From: Porogramme epimiltina
Taxonomy: Eukaryota; Basidiomycota; Agaricomycetes; Polyporales; Polyporaceae
Assembly (NCBI GenBank): GCA_900155495.1
Contig: FTLJ01000124.1
Span: 1-64,000, forward strand
Length of the DNA: 64,000 nt
Direction of reading: 5' to 3'
Part shown: one piece after another, positions 1-11,673 of the stretch
How the letters are laid out: each line of letters starts with the position of its first letter
How positions within the stretch are numbered: the first letter of the stretch is position 1
Notes under the pieces: model-generated
What the model saw: the letters and a program-made list of their open reading frames with translations, nothing else
Told to the model about the DNA's origin: nothing
The model's database searches: none
Position numbers and translations under genes: made by a program

Positions 1-633
1 CCCCTACCCGCCCCCGACCGACTTCACCCCTGGGGGGATGCCCCCGCCCCACCCACAAGGCCCGCCGCCGCCCGGGCACCCCGGCGGGCCACCACAGCAG
101 CCTGACCCGTCGCGCCAGGGGGCGGGCTCGTCGGGGCGCACGCTCAGCCAGAGCAAGCGGGCAGAGCAGAACCGCAAGGCGCAGCGGGCCTTCCGCGAGC
201 GGAGAGACCAGTACGTCCCCCCTGACCACCGTCAACGTCTCGACGACTTTCGCTCACGCCCGTCCCACTCCCCGTCCTCTCCCGCGTCGCGCCCACGCCC
301 TGCCGCAGGCACGTCAAGACGCTCGAATCGCGCTCGCAGCTGCTCGACGCCGCGCTCGCGTCCGCCGACGAGGCGAACCGGCGGTGGGAGGAGTGCCGCA
401 CGATCGTCGATCAGCTCCGGATCGAGAACGCGACGCTCCGCGCCGCGCTGCAGGCCGCACAGTCCCAGATCATGTCCGCCAACCCCAACGGGTCGATGTC
501 CGACCCTGGGGCGCCCGTGAACGGCACAAACGGGGCGGAGGTCTCTCCGACGGGCGAGCACCACCCAGGGGGGCCGGGGGGAGGCGAGGATGGCGGGGAG
601 CTGGGGGGGAAGGATGGGCAGGAGAAGAAATGA
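1..633 (+). CDS. Yap/Pap1-type bZIP transcription factor, 3' part
   Basis: The 5' end lies outside the window. The first exon is open from base 2 and ends at 210; an intron at 211-308 (GTACGT...GCAG) joins it in frame to 309-633. The joined protein has a Pro/Gly-rich stretch, then a basic region (NRKAQRAFRERRDQ) followed by heptads running HVKTLESRSQLL to LRIENATLRAAL, so the basic region and zipper meet at the splice. The NxxAQxxFR signature is that of fungal AP-1 factors (Yap1/Pap1), which bind TTAC-type sites in the nucleus. After the zipper comes only a Gly-rich tail ending GQEKK. No C-terminal Cys-rich domain of the Yap1 redox-sensing type follows, so an oxidative stress role is not supported from this part. 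Family call is firm; target pathway unknown. Confidence 0.85.
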
Positions 634-1088
634 GGGGCTGTGGAACGCCGTGCATGTGGTGTCGCACCTTCTTCGCATCTTGGTCTCGCGCCGTGTTCCT
701 TCGTTGGGCAGCGCGACGAGTGCCTTCCGCTCAGCGCTGGGCCCTTACGGTAGTTGTTATTTCTCGTCCCCGTAGTTGTTCACGCGAACGAGTCCCTCTC
801 TGTTTCTCCCTGTATCTCGAATACGAAGTTGTAACATACTCGCAACGCCCCTGGATGCAACCTTAAGTCCCGTAGATCAGCTTCGCGGCAGACTGTGCAC
901 GTTCAAAACTGAACATCAGTGGCCGGCTGGCGGACCGGGACCCAAAGGCCAACGCCGCCAGGACCGAGGACTTGATGATGATGTGGCCACTGGCCGGGGC
1001 AGAAAGAGCGCTCGCAAACACGGCGAACGACGACGACGCCACCCGTCTTCTCCTCCCCCCACCGCCGACGATCCCTAACGACCCCGCC
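634..1088. other. Intergenic region between bZIP gene and PHS1
   Basis: 455 bp between two genes in the same direction. It should hold the 3' UTR of the bZIP gene and the promoter of the dehydratase. I see short open frames in several frames but none with protein-like composition, and no clear TATA box. Confidence 0.5.
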
Positions 1089-2124
1089 ATGGCAAAGATA
1101 GAAGAAGTCGACACGACCCCGCCGCCCAGCGCACAGCCCAAAAAGAAGAGAGGTGAGCCCACTCCTCCCAGCCTGACCGAACCCGAGAACATGACACGAC
1201 ACGCCTCCTCCCCTCCCCCGCACCAGGCCCGCCCCCACTCATCAAGTACTACCTCGTCCTCTACAACGTCCTCTCCGCGCTCGGCTGGGCCTCCGTGCTC
1301 CTCCACACCGGCGCCGTCGTGCTCGGGCTCGCCCCAACCACGCTCCCCGCGCCCTCCCCCTCCTCCTCCCTCGCCGCGCTCCCGCCCGCGCTCGCGCACC
1401 TCCTGCGCCGCGCGGCGGGCGCGTACGCCGCCGTCGGCGCGCAGACCGCGCTCGTGCAGAGCGCCGCGGCGCTCGAGGTCCTCCACGTCCTCCTCGGCTG
1501 GGTGCGCTCCCCGCTCGCGACGACGCTCATGCAGGTCTCGAGCCGCCTCTACCTCGTCTGGGGCGTCACCGCGCTCTTCCCGCAGGTCCGTCTTTCTCCC
1601 TTCTCCCCCACCCCCTGCCCTTCCTCCCCCTTCCTTCACCCCCCTTCCTTCGCCTCCCTAACCCCCTTATCGCGCCCCCGCCGACCCGCCTAACCCGCCC
1701 CACACAGACGCACACAAACCCGCTGTACGCCTCGATGGTCCTCTCCTGGGCGCTCACCGAGGTCGTCCGCTACGCCTTCTACGCCTGCGCCCTCCTCGGC
1801 GCCGAGCCCCGCGCGCTCGTCCGCCTCCGCTACACCCTCTTCTACGCCCTCTACCCCTCCGGCGCGGGCTCCGAGGCCTTCCTCATCTTCGCGACCCTCC
1901 CGCGCCCCCTCAGCGCCGCCACGCTCCTCAGCGACGCGCACGCCGCGGGGCGCGCGGCCCTCTTCGCCATCTGGTGGCCTGGTGAGTGCTTCCCCTACCT
2001 TCTGTGTCGTAAGGGAGAGAATGGTTGCTCATTCGCGCGTACAGGGTTGTACGTGATGTACACGCACATGATGAAGCAGCGGCGCAAGGTGCTCGGGGGC
2101 GCGCGCAAGGCCAAGACGGCCTGA
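1089..2124 (+). CDS. PHS1: Very-long-chain (3R)-3-hydroxyacyl-CoA dehydratase (PTPLA/HACD family)
   Basis: Four exons: 1089-1152, 1227-1585, 1708-1981 and 2045-2124, all joined in frame. The protein is about 260 residues and mostly hydrophobic, fitting a multi-span ER membrane protein. It performs the third step of very-long-chain fatty acid elongation, dehydrating 3-hydroxyacyl-CoA. Family landmarks are visible: LIKYYLVLYNVLSALGW in the first helix, SWALTEVVRYAFY, and RYTLFYALYPSGAGSE. In the last, the Tyr of LYP and the Glu seven residues on match the spacing of the catalytic Tyr149/Glu156 pair of yeast Phs1. The short charged N-terminus (MAKIEEVD...PKKKRG) is likely cytosolic. The C-terminus (KVLGGARKAKTA) is basic but not a classical KKxx signal. 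The start is the first ATG that splices into the conserved helix. Confidence 0.93.
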
Positions 2125-2348
2125 TACTCCCGTCGCGCCGCCTCCATCCGTCTCACAGACTGCACACGGAGCTCCACTCGAGCAATTAGGCCTCCAAAAT
2201 TCCATACATATTAGGTGCGTCGCCGCAATGGAGCTCGGGTAGGCTGTATGCGTCCATACTGAGGCGGCGTATGTAGGCTACATGCACGTATCAATGCGAG
2301 ATCCGTATAACCTGCCACCCCGTCGACCGGACTCTTGTGCGCGAGCCT

Positions 2349-4419
2349 TCAGATTTCCGCCGTCCCAGACGCGTGCGACGGGGCCTGCGTGGGCGGGTTG
2401 TTGATGCTCGGCGCGAACCCGACGCGGCCTTGGTAGTCGAAGACCGTGTACCCTGCGTGGCGCGGAGCGTGAGCGTGCGTGCAGCGAGCCGAGGAGCGGG
2501 CGGGCGGGGGGCGCACTCACAAGACTTCAGGAATTCCGCGCCGACGATCGCGAGATCCGACGGGAAGGAGTCGGCGCTGAGTGCAAGGATGCCTCCAACG
2601 CAGCTCCTGCGTGTTGGTGGCGGCGGGTGGCGGTGGCGATGATAGCCACGCGTCAGCTCTGAGTGTATGCGTGATGCGGAGAGGGAGGGGAACGCACGAT
2701 GGGTCGCCCTCGACTGTTCCTAGGTTGAAGTCGGCGGGGTAGATGGCGTACGTCTGTCCGCTGAAGCCGAGCGAGATGGTGGGTGTTGCGTTGGTGCCAC
2801 ACGGGAATGTGTAGAACCCTACCCGCAGCGCAGGGACTGGTAAAGACAAGGAACAGTTGTGCAGGGAGGCTACTCACCTGGCCCATATTGTGTATCGGCG
2901 GCCTTCGACCCTGGGATCTGTTGGTTGGGTGTTAAATGGCTGACTGATGTTCAAACAGCGAATCAGCACGGCGTCGCTGCGCACCATGTCGTAGACGCTA
3001 TTGGCAACGCTGCTGGGGAGGTATATCAGCGTGGTGCCGGTGTCGATGGCCTGTTTCACACATGTGTTCAGCGTCGAGTAGGATGTTGGAGTAAGGAAAA
3101 TGCACTTACCGCCGTCAGGTTCGCGGAGAGGGTGCTTGTGTCAGCGCTGCTTGGGGATGGCTGCACGGACAAGCCGTCCATGCCAATGGACCAGTAGGTC
3201 TATACATTGCATGTGAGTACACGTTACCAGCGTAGAGTGATTCTTGGAATAGCTTACCCGTGATACCAGCTCGTGCCAGTCTACTTTTCCCTGCGCCTTC
3301 GAGGCGTCATAACACCCAAAGCAAATCTAGTGAAGCCAAGTGTCAGCGAGCACCCGGCACCGAGCCGCTGTCCGAGAACCCCGACTCACCTCGGAGCCTT
3401 GCTCCTTCTTCCTCGTCATGTACACCGAGAAAGCAGCTTGGTCAAGCCTTTTTTGCTCAAGGAGGTTCTCAAAGAACGTCGGCTTCCGGGAGACAGCAAT
3501 GCTCCCGAACGCAAGCCCGAGGAGCCCACTCGTCGGCCCACTGTCAAAGTCCTCCGACTGACGACGCGCGGCGCAGAACGTCTGGTTGGACACGGTCAGC
3601 TGCCCTACGGACACGACGTCCTCTGCGAACCTGCCCGAGACGTCGCCTTTGGCCTGTGTGACGGGCGGATGGTTCGTCAGCTCCCTTCCACACGATGCCC
3701 CTTCCCCTCGACTCCTGGACTCACGTAACCAACAGCACATTTCGGTCCCGTATCCTTGAACGTCGAGCTATCCTCTGGCATGAACTCGGTCTGGGGGCAG
3801 CTCGCGCACCGAGCGGGGACCCAGAGATCTGACGATCCCGTGTCTATGATGACGTCAAGCGCCTGGGCTGGCGTTCCGAACCCCATGGAGCCGTAGTACT
3901 CGATGTCGAGGGTGCCGGAGATGTAGTCCGTGAGGGGCATTGTCTGCCCACTGGTCCCCAGCTTTGGCTTCGGACCCGTCGTGTTGAAGACACCGGGGGT
4001 CCCGGTCGTGTTGGCGCTCCCGCCGTGGAGAACATGTGTGGAGTCGGGACCGCCGACAGCGGGCTGGGCGAGGAAGGATGGGGGCTTACTGAAGTTGCCG
4101 TAACCGGCCTCGGGGTGGGTGTCGGGGTTCAAGCCGATGCCTGCGAGGAACTGGTCTGCGTTGGCGTACTTTTCCAGGATTTCCTTGATCTCGCGGGTCT
4201 ACAGAGGCGTGGGTGAGGCCAAATTATGCAAGGGGGATGCTGGCGACTCACGACAAAGGTCGGATCGAATGTGGCATTGCCCGACGTGGTAAGGCGGCTT
4301 CGAGGATCTAATCTTCGAAATTCGAGACGAAAAGAGGAACCAGCCTGTTGAACGGGGGAAGAATGGGCGGCGAGGCCGAAGAAAAAGAGGGAAAGAGGGG
4401 CTAAAGAATGGCTAGGCAT
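2349..4419 (-). CDS. Secreted pepsin-like aspartic protease (family A1)
   Basis: Read on the minus strand from the ATG at 4419; an in-frame upstream TTG was rejected. The protein starts MPSHSLAPLSLFFFGLAAHSS, a secretory signal peptide, followed by a propeptide-like region. The mature enzyme shows both catalytic motifs: DTGSSDLWVPA near 3835 and AIDTGTTLIYLP near 3040. The C-terminal IVGAEFLKSWYTVFDYQGRVGFAPS block is joined across an intron (acceptor near 2465). At least six short introns divide it; the inner small exons around 2640-3340 are less certain. These enzymes cleave proteins at acid pH outside the cell or in the vacuole. A Ser/Pro-rich end (NNPPTQAPSHASGTAEI) follows the last fold element; no GPI signal is evident. 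It is convergent with PHS1 and divergent from the GH16 gene. Confidence 0.9.
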
Positions 4420-4514
4420 GTGGAAACACGAAAGCAAGGTCTATGCGCTAGGCACGACCGCAAAGCAAAGGGGGGAAAAGGAAGGGGGCAGGGGTTGACA
4501 CTGGCGGAGAAGGG

Positions 4515-4520
4515 TATATA
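4515..4520 (-). promoter_or_regulatory. TATA box of the aspartic protease gene
   Basis: TATATA flanked by GGG and ACTACCC, about 96 bp before the start codon at 4419. Position fits a fungal core promoter. Confidence 0.45.
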
Positions 4521-5017
4521 ACTACCCTGCGGCGTTGGAGGCTGGCAAAACACCGTGCGGCGTCGAGGACCGAGGATTCCTAGACACCTTCCGTATTGGG
4601 CGACATTCTAGGAAATAGGCTGCCAGATGGGATCGAGATCGAGATTGGCTCTGCCGAGGAGGGGACTCGTCACTCGCTCTCCTCCGCGGAGGCCGCCATT
4701 TCACATTGCACAACTTGCCTTCACCTTCTGTTTTTCCGTCTTGAGCGATGGGCGACGGGGATAAGGCGCCGATGGCTGCCTGTTGGTTCGACTCGTGGCG
4801 CTAAACGCCTTCCATTGGAGGCGTCGTGCGTGCCACGGCGTGCTCCTCTCCAGCTCTCCCGTCGGCTGCGTGTCCGTCTCGCAGACACTCTCCGATCTCT
4901 CCTCTGCCGTCTTGTGTGCGGAAACGAGGAGTGGCGAGGCGGGCGATGTCAGCCTTCTGTTCGCGAGCCACCGGTAGTCTGCCTAGACGGGGCTGCACGA
5001 CACAATGGAAGGCATCG

Positions 5018-5024
5018 TATATAT
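5018..5024 (+). promoter_or_regulatory. TATA box of the GH16 gene
   Basis: TATATAT, 100 bp before the ATG at 5124. Confidence 0.45.
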
Positions 5025-5123
5025 TCGCCGCCGCCGCCTTCGCGTTCCTGCTCTGCGCCCGCCCGCTCCTCCGCCAGGCTGCCACCCGACCCCACCAAAT
5101 CCTCCCAGCCAGCTTTTCTTACC

Positions 5124-6388
5124 ATGCGTACTATGCACGCTCTTCTCACGCTCCTTCCGCTCCTCATTTCTTCTGCTAGCGCCCATTTCGTCCTCGCCGA
5201 CTCTTATATCGGCCGCGACTTCCTCTATTCCTGGAACTGGGAAACCCTCGATGACCCCACCCATGGCCGGGTCAACTTTGTTGACCAGCAAACTGCTCTC
5301 AACAACAACCTCACCTACGGTGCGAGTCTTCTTGTCCGGCCGTCCCAGCGATCTGACTGCGCATATAGCCAGCAACAATAAGTTTGTCATGCGCGCCGAC
5401 TTTCAGAACAACGTAGAACCCAACTCGCGGGGCCGAAACAGCGTCAGGATACAGTCCCACAAGGCCTATGACGAGTCCCTCATCATTCTCGATCTCCAGC
5501 ACATGCCCGAGGGCTGTGCGACCTGGCCTGCCTTCTGGTCTCTCAGTCAGAAGGGCCCTTGGCCTCACGGCGGCGAAGTCGACATCATAGAGGGTACGTT
5601 CAGTTATTGCAAAACATGAAGTCTATCTCACTCGCGGCGACAGGCGTCAACCGCCAAGTCGGAAACCTGGCGTCCTTGCACACCTTACCCAACTGTAACA
5701 TGCCCGACCAGCGGTTCATGTCAGGGTGAGTCTCCTCTCTCGCGCGCCCCTCGAACCGCGGGGCTCACCTCCGCACCAGCATGCCCACATCGGACGTCTG
5801 CGACACGAACTACAACTCGAACCAGGGCTGCGGCGTCGTCTTCCAACAGACCTCTTCCTATGGCGCGGCGTTCAACGACGCGGGCGGCGGCTACTACGCC
5901 GTCGCGCGCACGCGCGCCGAGGGCGTCCGCGTCTGGTTCTGGTCCCGCTACGACCCCACCGTGCCGCCCGAGGTGCGCGACCCGACGCGCGGCGGGTTCC
6001 CCTTCGGCGCGCCCGAGGCGATCTCGCCGAACGGCGCGTGGGGCGTCCCGGACGCGTTCTTCCCGACGTGGGACAACTGCGGGTACGACGGCCACTTCAA
6101 CGCGCACGCGCTCGTGTTCGACTTGACGTTCTGCGTGAGCCCTCATGTGGTTCTGTCGTTGGTGCGTTGGCTAACGTTGCTTTGTGACGGCGTAGGGCGA
6201 CTTCGCGGGCTCGCAATATCCTTCGTCTGGATGCCCAGGAGACTGCGTGGACTGTGAGTGTCGTTCCAGCGAAGTGCGCATGCCGCTCACCTGTATTACT
6301 CCTCCATACAGATGTTAACAACAGCCCATGGGCCTTTGCTAACGCGTACTGGGAGGTCAACTCGCTTCACGTGTTCACCCCACTATAA
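5124..6388 (+). CDS. Secreted GH16 endo-beta-glucanase
   Basis: Six exons: 5124-5319, 5369-5593, 5644-5725, 5780-6134, 6196-6253 and 6312-6388, in frame throughout. The product is about 330 residues with a cleavable signal peptide (MRTMHALLTLLPLLISSASA). GH16 hallmarks are a WNWETLDDPTHGRVNFVD start, WPAFWSLS, and the active-site strand GGEVDIIEG near 5570-5593, with the E-x-D-x-x-E spacing for nucleophile and acid/base. Long loops (CGVVFQQTSSYG, CGYDGHFNAHALVFDLTFCGDFAG, CPGDCVDYV) are typical of fungal subfamily-1 laminarinase-like members acting on beta-1,3/1,6-glucan. It likely works in the wall or outside the cell, in wall remodelling or glucan use. There is no linker, binding module or anchor. 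The splice after GG at 5593 completes the IIEG motif. Confidence 0.92.
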
Positions 6389-7586
6389 TGTGATACTATT
6401 TGGCGGTCCGGCGCACCAGGCGCCTAGAACTGCTGCCTCAGTCTTCCTTTTATACCACCGCGCCACCTCCTCCGCCGCTTACTTCCTCCCGCGATACCTA
6501 CAAACTCCCTCCTCACGACGCGAACGATGACGTACGGCGTGTCTGGCTTGCATAACGCCAAATGAATATAATTATCCATTTACGATCCCTCCCTGGCTGC
6601 ACATAGTCAAGCACATTCGACTGGACTGAAAGTTTGAAAATGCCCATGAGCTTTGAAGGATTCTGGACGAACGTCCTTGATGGGGATCTATCAACTTGCA
6701 ATCAGTTGTAAGGCTTATGAAAAGCTCATTAAACGACTAGCTCAAGTCAAGCCAGTAATACATCAATAGTTGGTGGACTAATTGTCGGAGTGTCAACTCT
6801 TCAGGTTAGGTTTAGACTCCGCTACAACTCGGCGCTTACTCTGTTGTGAGGGTGTTGACGTTGAAGCCGACAAGTACTATCATGACGTACAAGCTTCGTA
6901 TACCTTTGCGCCTTCTCGATGGTGGGATTCAAGCGCCAGCGACATCTATCACAGGACTAGGTTTCCATGTCGGCATGGGCATGGCATGTGAACCTTAGAA
7001 GGCAACACCGGTGTGACTCTGTCATCTGCCGGCCGGCAGTACTCCAGCTGCACGAGGCTCTTGTGGCAAAGGAGGCAACTCGAGGTACTTTCCGTATATA
7101 CCGGGGGAGAGTCCATTTTGATTGATCGGGCATTCTACAGCATGGTGCCGAGCCGGGTCCATCTCAACTGTGGGGTCTGGTCTAGAGTGTACCCACCTCA
7201 ACTGTGCCCCGTCGAAGATCGCAATTTGAACGGCCTTGTCTCGGCGTGGTGGGTGCAGTAATCACTGCGCCCCGAGTCCGCCGAGAACGTCTCAAGGCCT
7301 CACAGCATGGATAGGGGGCGACCGGAGTCATGACACCCCATCGAACATCTCGACTTGGATCGCGTGATGTAGCTTGCCTTTCTCACCAACTGCCTTTAGT
7401 TGGCGCCTTGGAGCCTTCTAACCTTTTACTTCGCAGTACCCCCATGCACATCAATACCCCGTATCACGGAGGCGGCGTCGTCACTCGCTGCGGTGTAAAC
7501 CTTGTATATGCGCTCCCTGCTCCGGTGGCGGAGGTGGACAGAACCTCTATCCTCTTCCCGCTCCACCAGCTCTAAACCTCTCCTAC
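6389..7586. other. Intergenic region before the GtaA-like array
   Basis: About 1.2 kb, more AT-rich than the genes to the left. It marks the change from single-copy genes to the repeated array. Open frames here (such as 6782-6991) lack protein-like composition. GTATATG at 7503-7509 is a possible core promoter element for gene A. I see no further structure. Confidence 0.4.
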
Positions 7587-10500
7587 ATGCTTCTATACGT
7601 GCTCTCGGTCGTTCTCATCGCCGCGCCGCTGGTTTACGGTCAACGCGGCACCGCCCAAACATTTTTCCCCGCAAGCATCCCCTTGGCCGTGCGCACTCCT
7701 TACCTCAGCACATGGCAGAATGCCACGGACGGACAACCACCTCTTTCGTCCTCATGGCCCGTTTTTTGGACCCAGAACGTACGTAGAGCCATATTTTTCA
7801 TTGGAGCAGCGGTGTTGAAGCGTTTCTAGGCGGTCATGGAATGGACTGGGAGCATTAGGGTGGATAACTTCTCCTACGCCTGGCTTGGTCTCGATGCACC
7901 TCGTAGCAACTCAAGCCTCACGATTCCAGTCACAAACGTGCAGATCACGCCCACTCGATCCATATATGTGATGACGGCGGGCCCGATGAATATCACTGTT
8001 ACTTTTTTGTCCCCCATTGAGGTAAACATCCTTCCCAGGCGGCTCTTGCTCTACGATTACTCATGCCCCATGCACCGCGTGACGTGGCAGCCGTCGGATT
8101 TTGTCAAGCAATCTATGCCGTTCTCATACCTCTCTGTTGAGGCAACCTCTCTCGACAACAAAGAGCACTCGGTGCAGTTTTACTCCGACATATCTACAGG
8201 TGAGCGTCATAGTAGTCACAGCCACCTCTCTCCTGGCTTCGACTGATAGTTGCCTACGTATAGAATGGGCTACGGGTAATAGAGCCCAAGCTATTCCCAC
8301 ATGGAAAGGGGGTCAATTAGTGGGATCTAGTATTTATCATCAGATATCCATTGTCAGCCCGGCCACCACGGAGACCAACAATCAGATGCCGGACGGCACA
8401 GTATACTACGCCATGCCACAAGTGAGCGTTCATGTCATTTTTGTGGCCAGCGATAGCGCTTACATTGGTGGCTGTGATAGGGTTCCGACGTAACATGGCA
8501 GGTCAATGACCCGGTCACTGCTCGTCACCAGTTTATCAACAGTGGCAGGCTATTGAATACTCAAGCAACGCCAGGTGTAACTAACATATCCTCGTAAGCC
8601 TTACCCCACTCTACGAAGCTTTGTTGATGTAGGCCTGACGATTCTTACAGAGGCCTCACAGTTTTTGCGTTCTCTATCGACCTACAGGGTATTACGAGCA
8701 CTGCGAATCCGGTGACGTGGTCAGTGGGCTACGTCCGGGATCCCTCCATCGTCTTTCAGAACGCCACGGCTGGGACAGAGAAGCGGAGGCCGTACTTCTT
8801 TACCCAATATTCGACCGTCGAGTCAGCGGTGAGTCTCATTTAGAGCACGGAGAATTCGATGTTGATACTAACACACTGTGCAGATCGATGCATTCGTTCA
8901 GGATTTTTCTGCAGCTTCCGATCGGGCACAAAGCCTTGATGAGAAGATCATTAGTGACGCAGGAAAGATATCCTCGAACTATGTAGACCTAGTATCGTTA
9001 GCGGCGCGACAGGTGATGGGTTCAATGGACATCACCGTCCTAGAGAGTGACCCTGGAGGGGGTGTGGATGGATCAGACGTCAAGATCTTCGTGAAGGATA
9101 TTGGTGGTTCGGGGTGAGTATCTTCAGTCAAGTGGCGGTACGATTAACACGAGTGTTCTGACTTCATGGATGTATTGTTTCCTTAAGGCGAGTCAACGCG
9201 GTGGAAAGGATCTATCAAGCATTCCCGGCCTACCTTTACTTCAATGCCTCGCTTTTATCGGGGATTCTGAGGCCAATGCTTCAATCCCAGGACTTATTGA
9301 CTAATCAGCAAATTCCACTGACCGATGTTGGCAAGTGAAGGCGGATTTATAATTGTGGAACTCCTGAACTTATTCTTTTTAGGAGGGAGTTATCCTTCTC
9401 CGTCTGCGGGCCGCACAAGTAGTGTCGCCGTAGGTGTAGACGGTGAGTGATAGTACAGCATCTCAGCTTGTAGCATTCTAACCGATTCGTAGATGCGGGA
9501 ACCATGCTTATCGCCATGTATGCCCATGCTCGGTTTTCGGGCGACAATTCTCTCCTCGTCCAACATGTATGATATGCCCCTCTGTGCTTTCGAGGACGTG
9601 CCACTCAATTTCTGCCAGTACGCATCGGCTAAGCGCTGGGCTAATTTCCTTGTACAAACGGTATCGAACCCGAGTGAATTCGCGAATCAGTATGGCTTTC
9701 TTTCCTCTGAGCATTATCTGTGACTTACATGACTATCAGAGTTCCTGCAGATCAGTTGACAAAGAATTTCACAAACCTTTACCTGAAGGGGGTCATCGGA
9801 GTCCAGGCTATGGCCGAGATTAGTCGTGTGACTAGAAACAGTGACGACATGCAAACGTATGGGGTAAGTGTCTATATTTTTCACTCCATGGGCACTATAT
9901 CTTCTGACAGTCTTTTCCTGCAGAAGAATGCGTCGACATTGATGAACCAATGGTTATCCTCTGCACTCACCTCTGACGGACAACGAATCCTCGGTGTCTT
10001 TGGAGATAGTAGCTCTTGGACGTTAGCATGGAACCTGTACGCCGACCGTGTCCTCGGGACGAACCTGGTCCCGGCATCGGTGAGGCAGAGTATATCTGTT
10101 GTCGTTTCGGCACATTCATTGTATTGGCACAGGTGCTCGACGCTCATACAAAGTCCCTAGCGACCCGTCTTGCCTCTGGTATGTCTTCAACACCCATTGG
10201 CAATAACCACGCTGATCAGTAGGGTCTAGCCCCCAAATTTGGTCTCACTGAGGACAGCTCGGAGTCGATAAAAGCCAGTACCGGTTAGTTGTTGTGCACT
10301 GAAATCTTGGCGTGATTACATCATACATGAACTGCCTACAGTATATACCTTGTTCGCCGCGGCCGTTGTGACGGACACGAATGTTCGCGACATGCTAATG
10401 CAAGGAGTTTGGAACAGAGCAAACTCTAACACAACCATCGGAGCGTTCCTGGACATCTACCAAAATGACGGGACAGGGATTCTTGACACCAATGGAGGTG

Positions 10501-11336
10501 CAGGGTACGTGGTTCCTCAGATTGGAAAATGTCCCTGTGACACTTAATCTTACGGCTATTAGGTCAACTGTGGGCTCAATGTTCTCGCTTCTAGCCTTGA
10601 GGTGAGCCCCCACTAACAATTTGAATGACATCACGACAGCTCATTCTGTATATCTAGCCTTCCCAACACAACGATACCCAGCTCAACAAGTGGAACTCAG
10701 CCTCCAGGGTCTTCGAATGGGCCCACGCCCGGCGCTGGGAGTTCTTCCCAAGCGGCGAATTCAAACACTGGGGTCATTGTCGGCAGCGTCCTTGGCGGAG
10801 TTGCGGTGACCGCGATCGCTGTCGCAGGCGTGATCTTTGTTCAGAGACGCAGACGAGCAGCAAGTCCAAGGCCCGCAAGTAGGATGTTCATCACGGAGAA
10901 TGTGGTCGAGAAGCCCCCTTCGCTCTCTTTGGAGAGTGGAAGCGGTCGCCCAAGCAGCGCATATACACATGACAACGCCACAAATCCGAGCTCTGCTATA
11001 CCGCCTCATCGAGAGTCCACCCCACCACGGATGACGAAGGCCCAAGAAGTCGAGCTAGCCAGTGCTCGCGGGGGTCCGTCACACAATTACAGGGAATCCC
11101 TGGTCACGGCGGCAGCAGTGGCAGCGTCTTGGCATCCAGTCGATACCACGAACACGCGGGAGTCGTCCGACATTTTGGGGTCCAGTTCCGGCTATGGTTC
11201 AAGCACGGCGGCCCTCTCGACATCGGCAACAGATGACGTAGTAGGGCTTCGAGCGGAGGTGCAGAACCTGCGACTGGTGATGGAGCAGATCAGAGGGGAG
11301 CGTTTCGAGTCACCGCCTGTGTACCAGGAGGACTAG
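7587..11336 (+). CDS. Membrane-anchored glutaminase A-like protein, copy A
   Basis: About 18 exons, roughly 900 residues. Signal peptide MLLYVLSVVLIAAPLVYG, then TFFPASIPLAVRTPYLSTW. The ectodomain matches the fungal GtaA family: N-terminal domain (DUF5127) to about residue 330 (EWTGSIRVDN, MTAGPMNITVTFLSPIE), then six-hairpin/DUF1793 parts (AARQVMGSMDITVL, VKIFVKDIGGSG, VERIYQAFPAYLYFNASLL, NLYLKGVIGVQAMAEISR, GVFGDSSSWTLAWNLYADRVLGT, VVTDTNVRDMLMQGVWNRANSNTT). Known family members hydrolyse L-glutamine outside the cell. A transmembrane helix follows (VIVGSVLGGVAVTAIAVAGVIF) with RRRR on the cytosolic side. The tail of about 165 residues has a heptad stretch (LRAEVQNLRLVMEQIR) and ends SPPVYQED, a PPxY motif. 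All exons are open, so it looks functional. The intron at 9331-9382 has a GC donor. Closest relative in the window is copy E. Confidence 0.88.
9331..9382 (+). other. GC-AG intron in copy A
   Basis: The exon ends ...CCGATGTTG and the intron begins GCAAGTG and ends TTTTAG. Splicing here restores DVGGSYPSPSAG, which aligns with the other copies. A frame-keeping GT donor was not found nearby. Confidence 0.6.
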
Positions 11337-11673
11337 GGCTACTGAACATGTATTGAATGGACAATTTACCAGGGTTTGGTAGATGCTACCACAGGAGCTT
11401 CAACCTCAGCTACACTGGGATGAGTCGGACACTCAGGATTCTGAAACAGCGCTTCTGCTTGCAATCAGCTGGAAGCGAACACACCACAATACGGCGAGGC
11501 ACATGTTCATCATCAGTACGACAACTTCAGATATTTGAAGAGTATTTATTAAACCCGTGCAGTATCCACCTAATATTGGCCCCATTCATCGGATCGTAAG
11601 TTGGGGTATTCATACAAATGCAAGTAAAGAGTGACAAAAAGAGCGGGAAAGACCATCAACAGCCGGGCACCAG
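11337..11673. other. 3' intergenic region between convergent copies A and B
   Basis: 337 bp between the stop codons of two convergent genes. It should hold both 3' UTRs. Nothing else is recognised. Confidence 0.5.

Larger units (their letters stand above)
4420..5123. promoter_or_regulatory. Divergent promoter region between aspartic protease and GH16 genes
   Basis: A 704 bp region between two divergent genes for secreted enzymes. A TATATA at 4515-4520 lies 96 bp before the protease ATG, and TATATAT at 5018-5024 lies 100 bp before the GH16 ATG. Open frames inside it are not protein-like. Shared control of the pair is possible but only inferred. Confidence 0.5.

Noticed and set aside
863..1639. 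258-codon minus-strand frame over the PHS1 5' region
   Set aside because: A shadow of GC-rich coding sequence on the plus strand; its composition (Gly/Arg/Glu runs) and position across PHS1 exons and introns argue against it.
4770..4830. Possible tRNA B box (GGTTCGACTCG)
   Set aside because: No A box at the right distance, and no cloverleaf could be drawn from the flanks.
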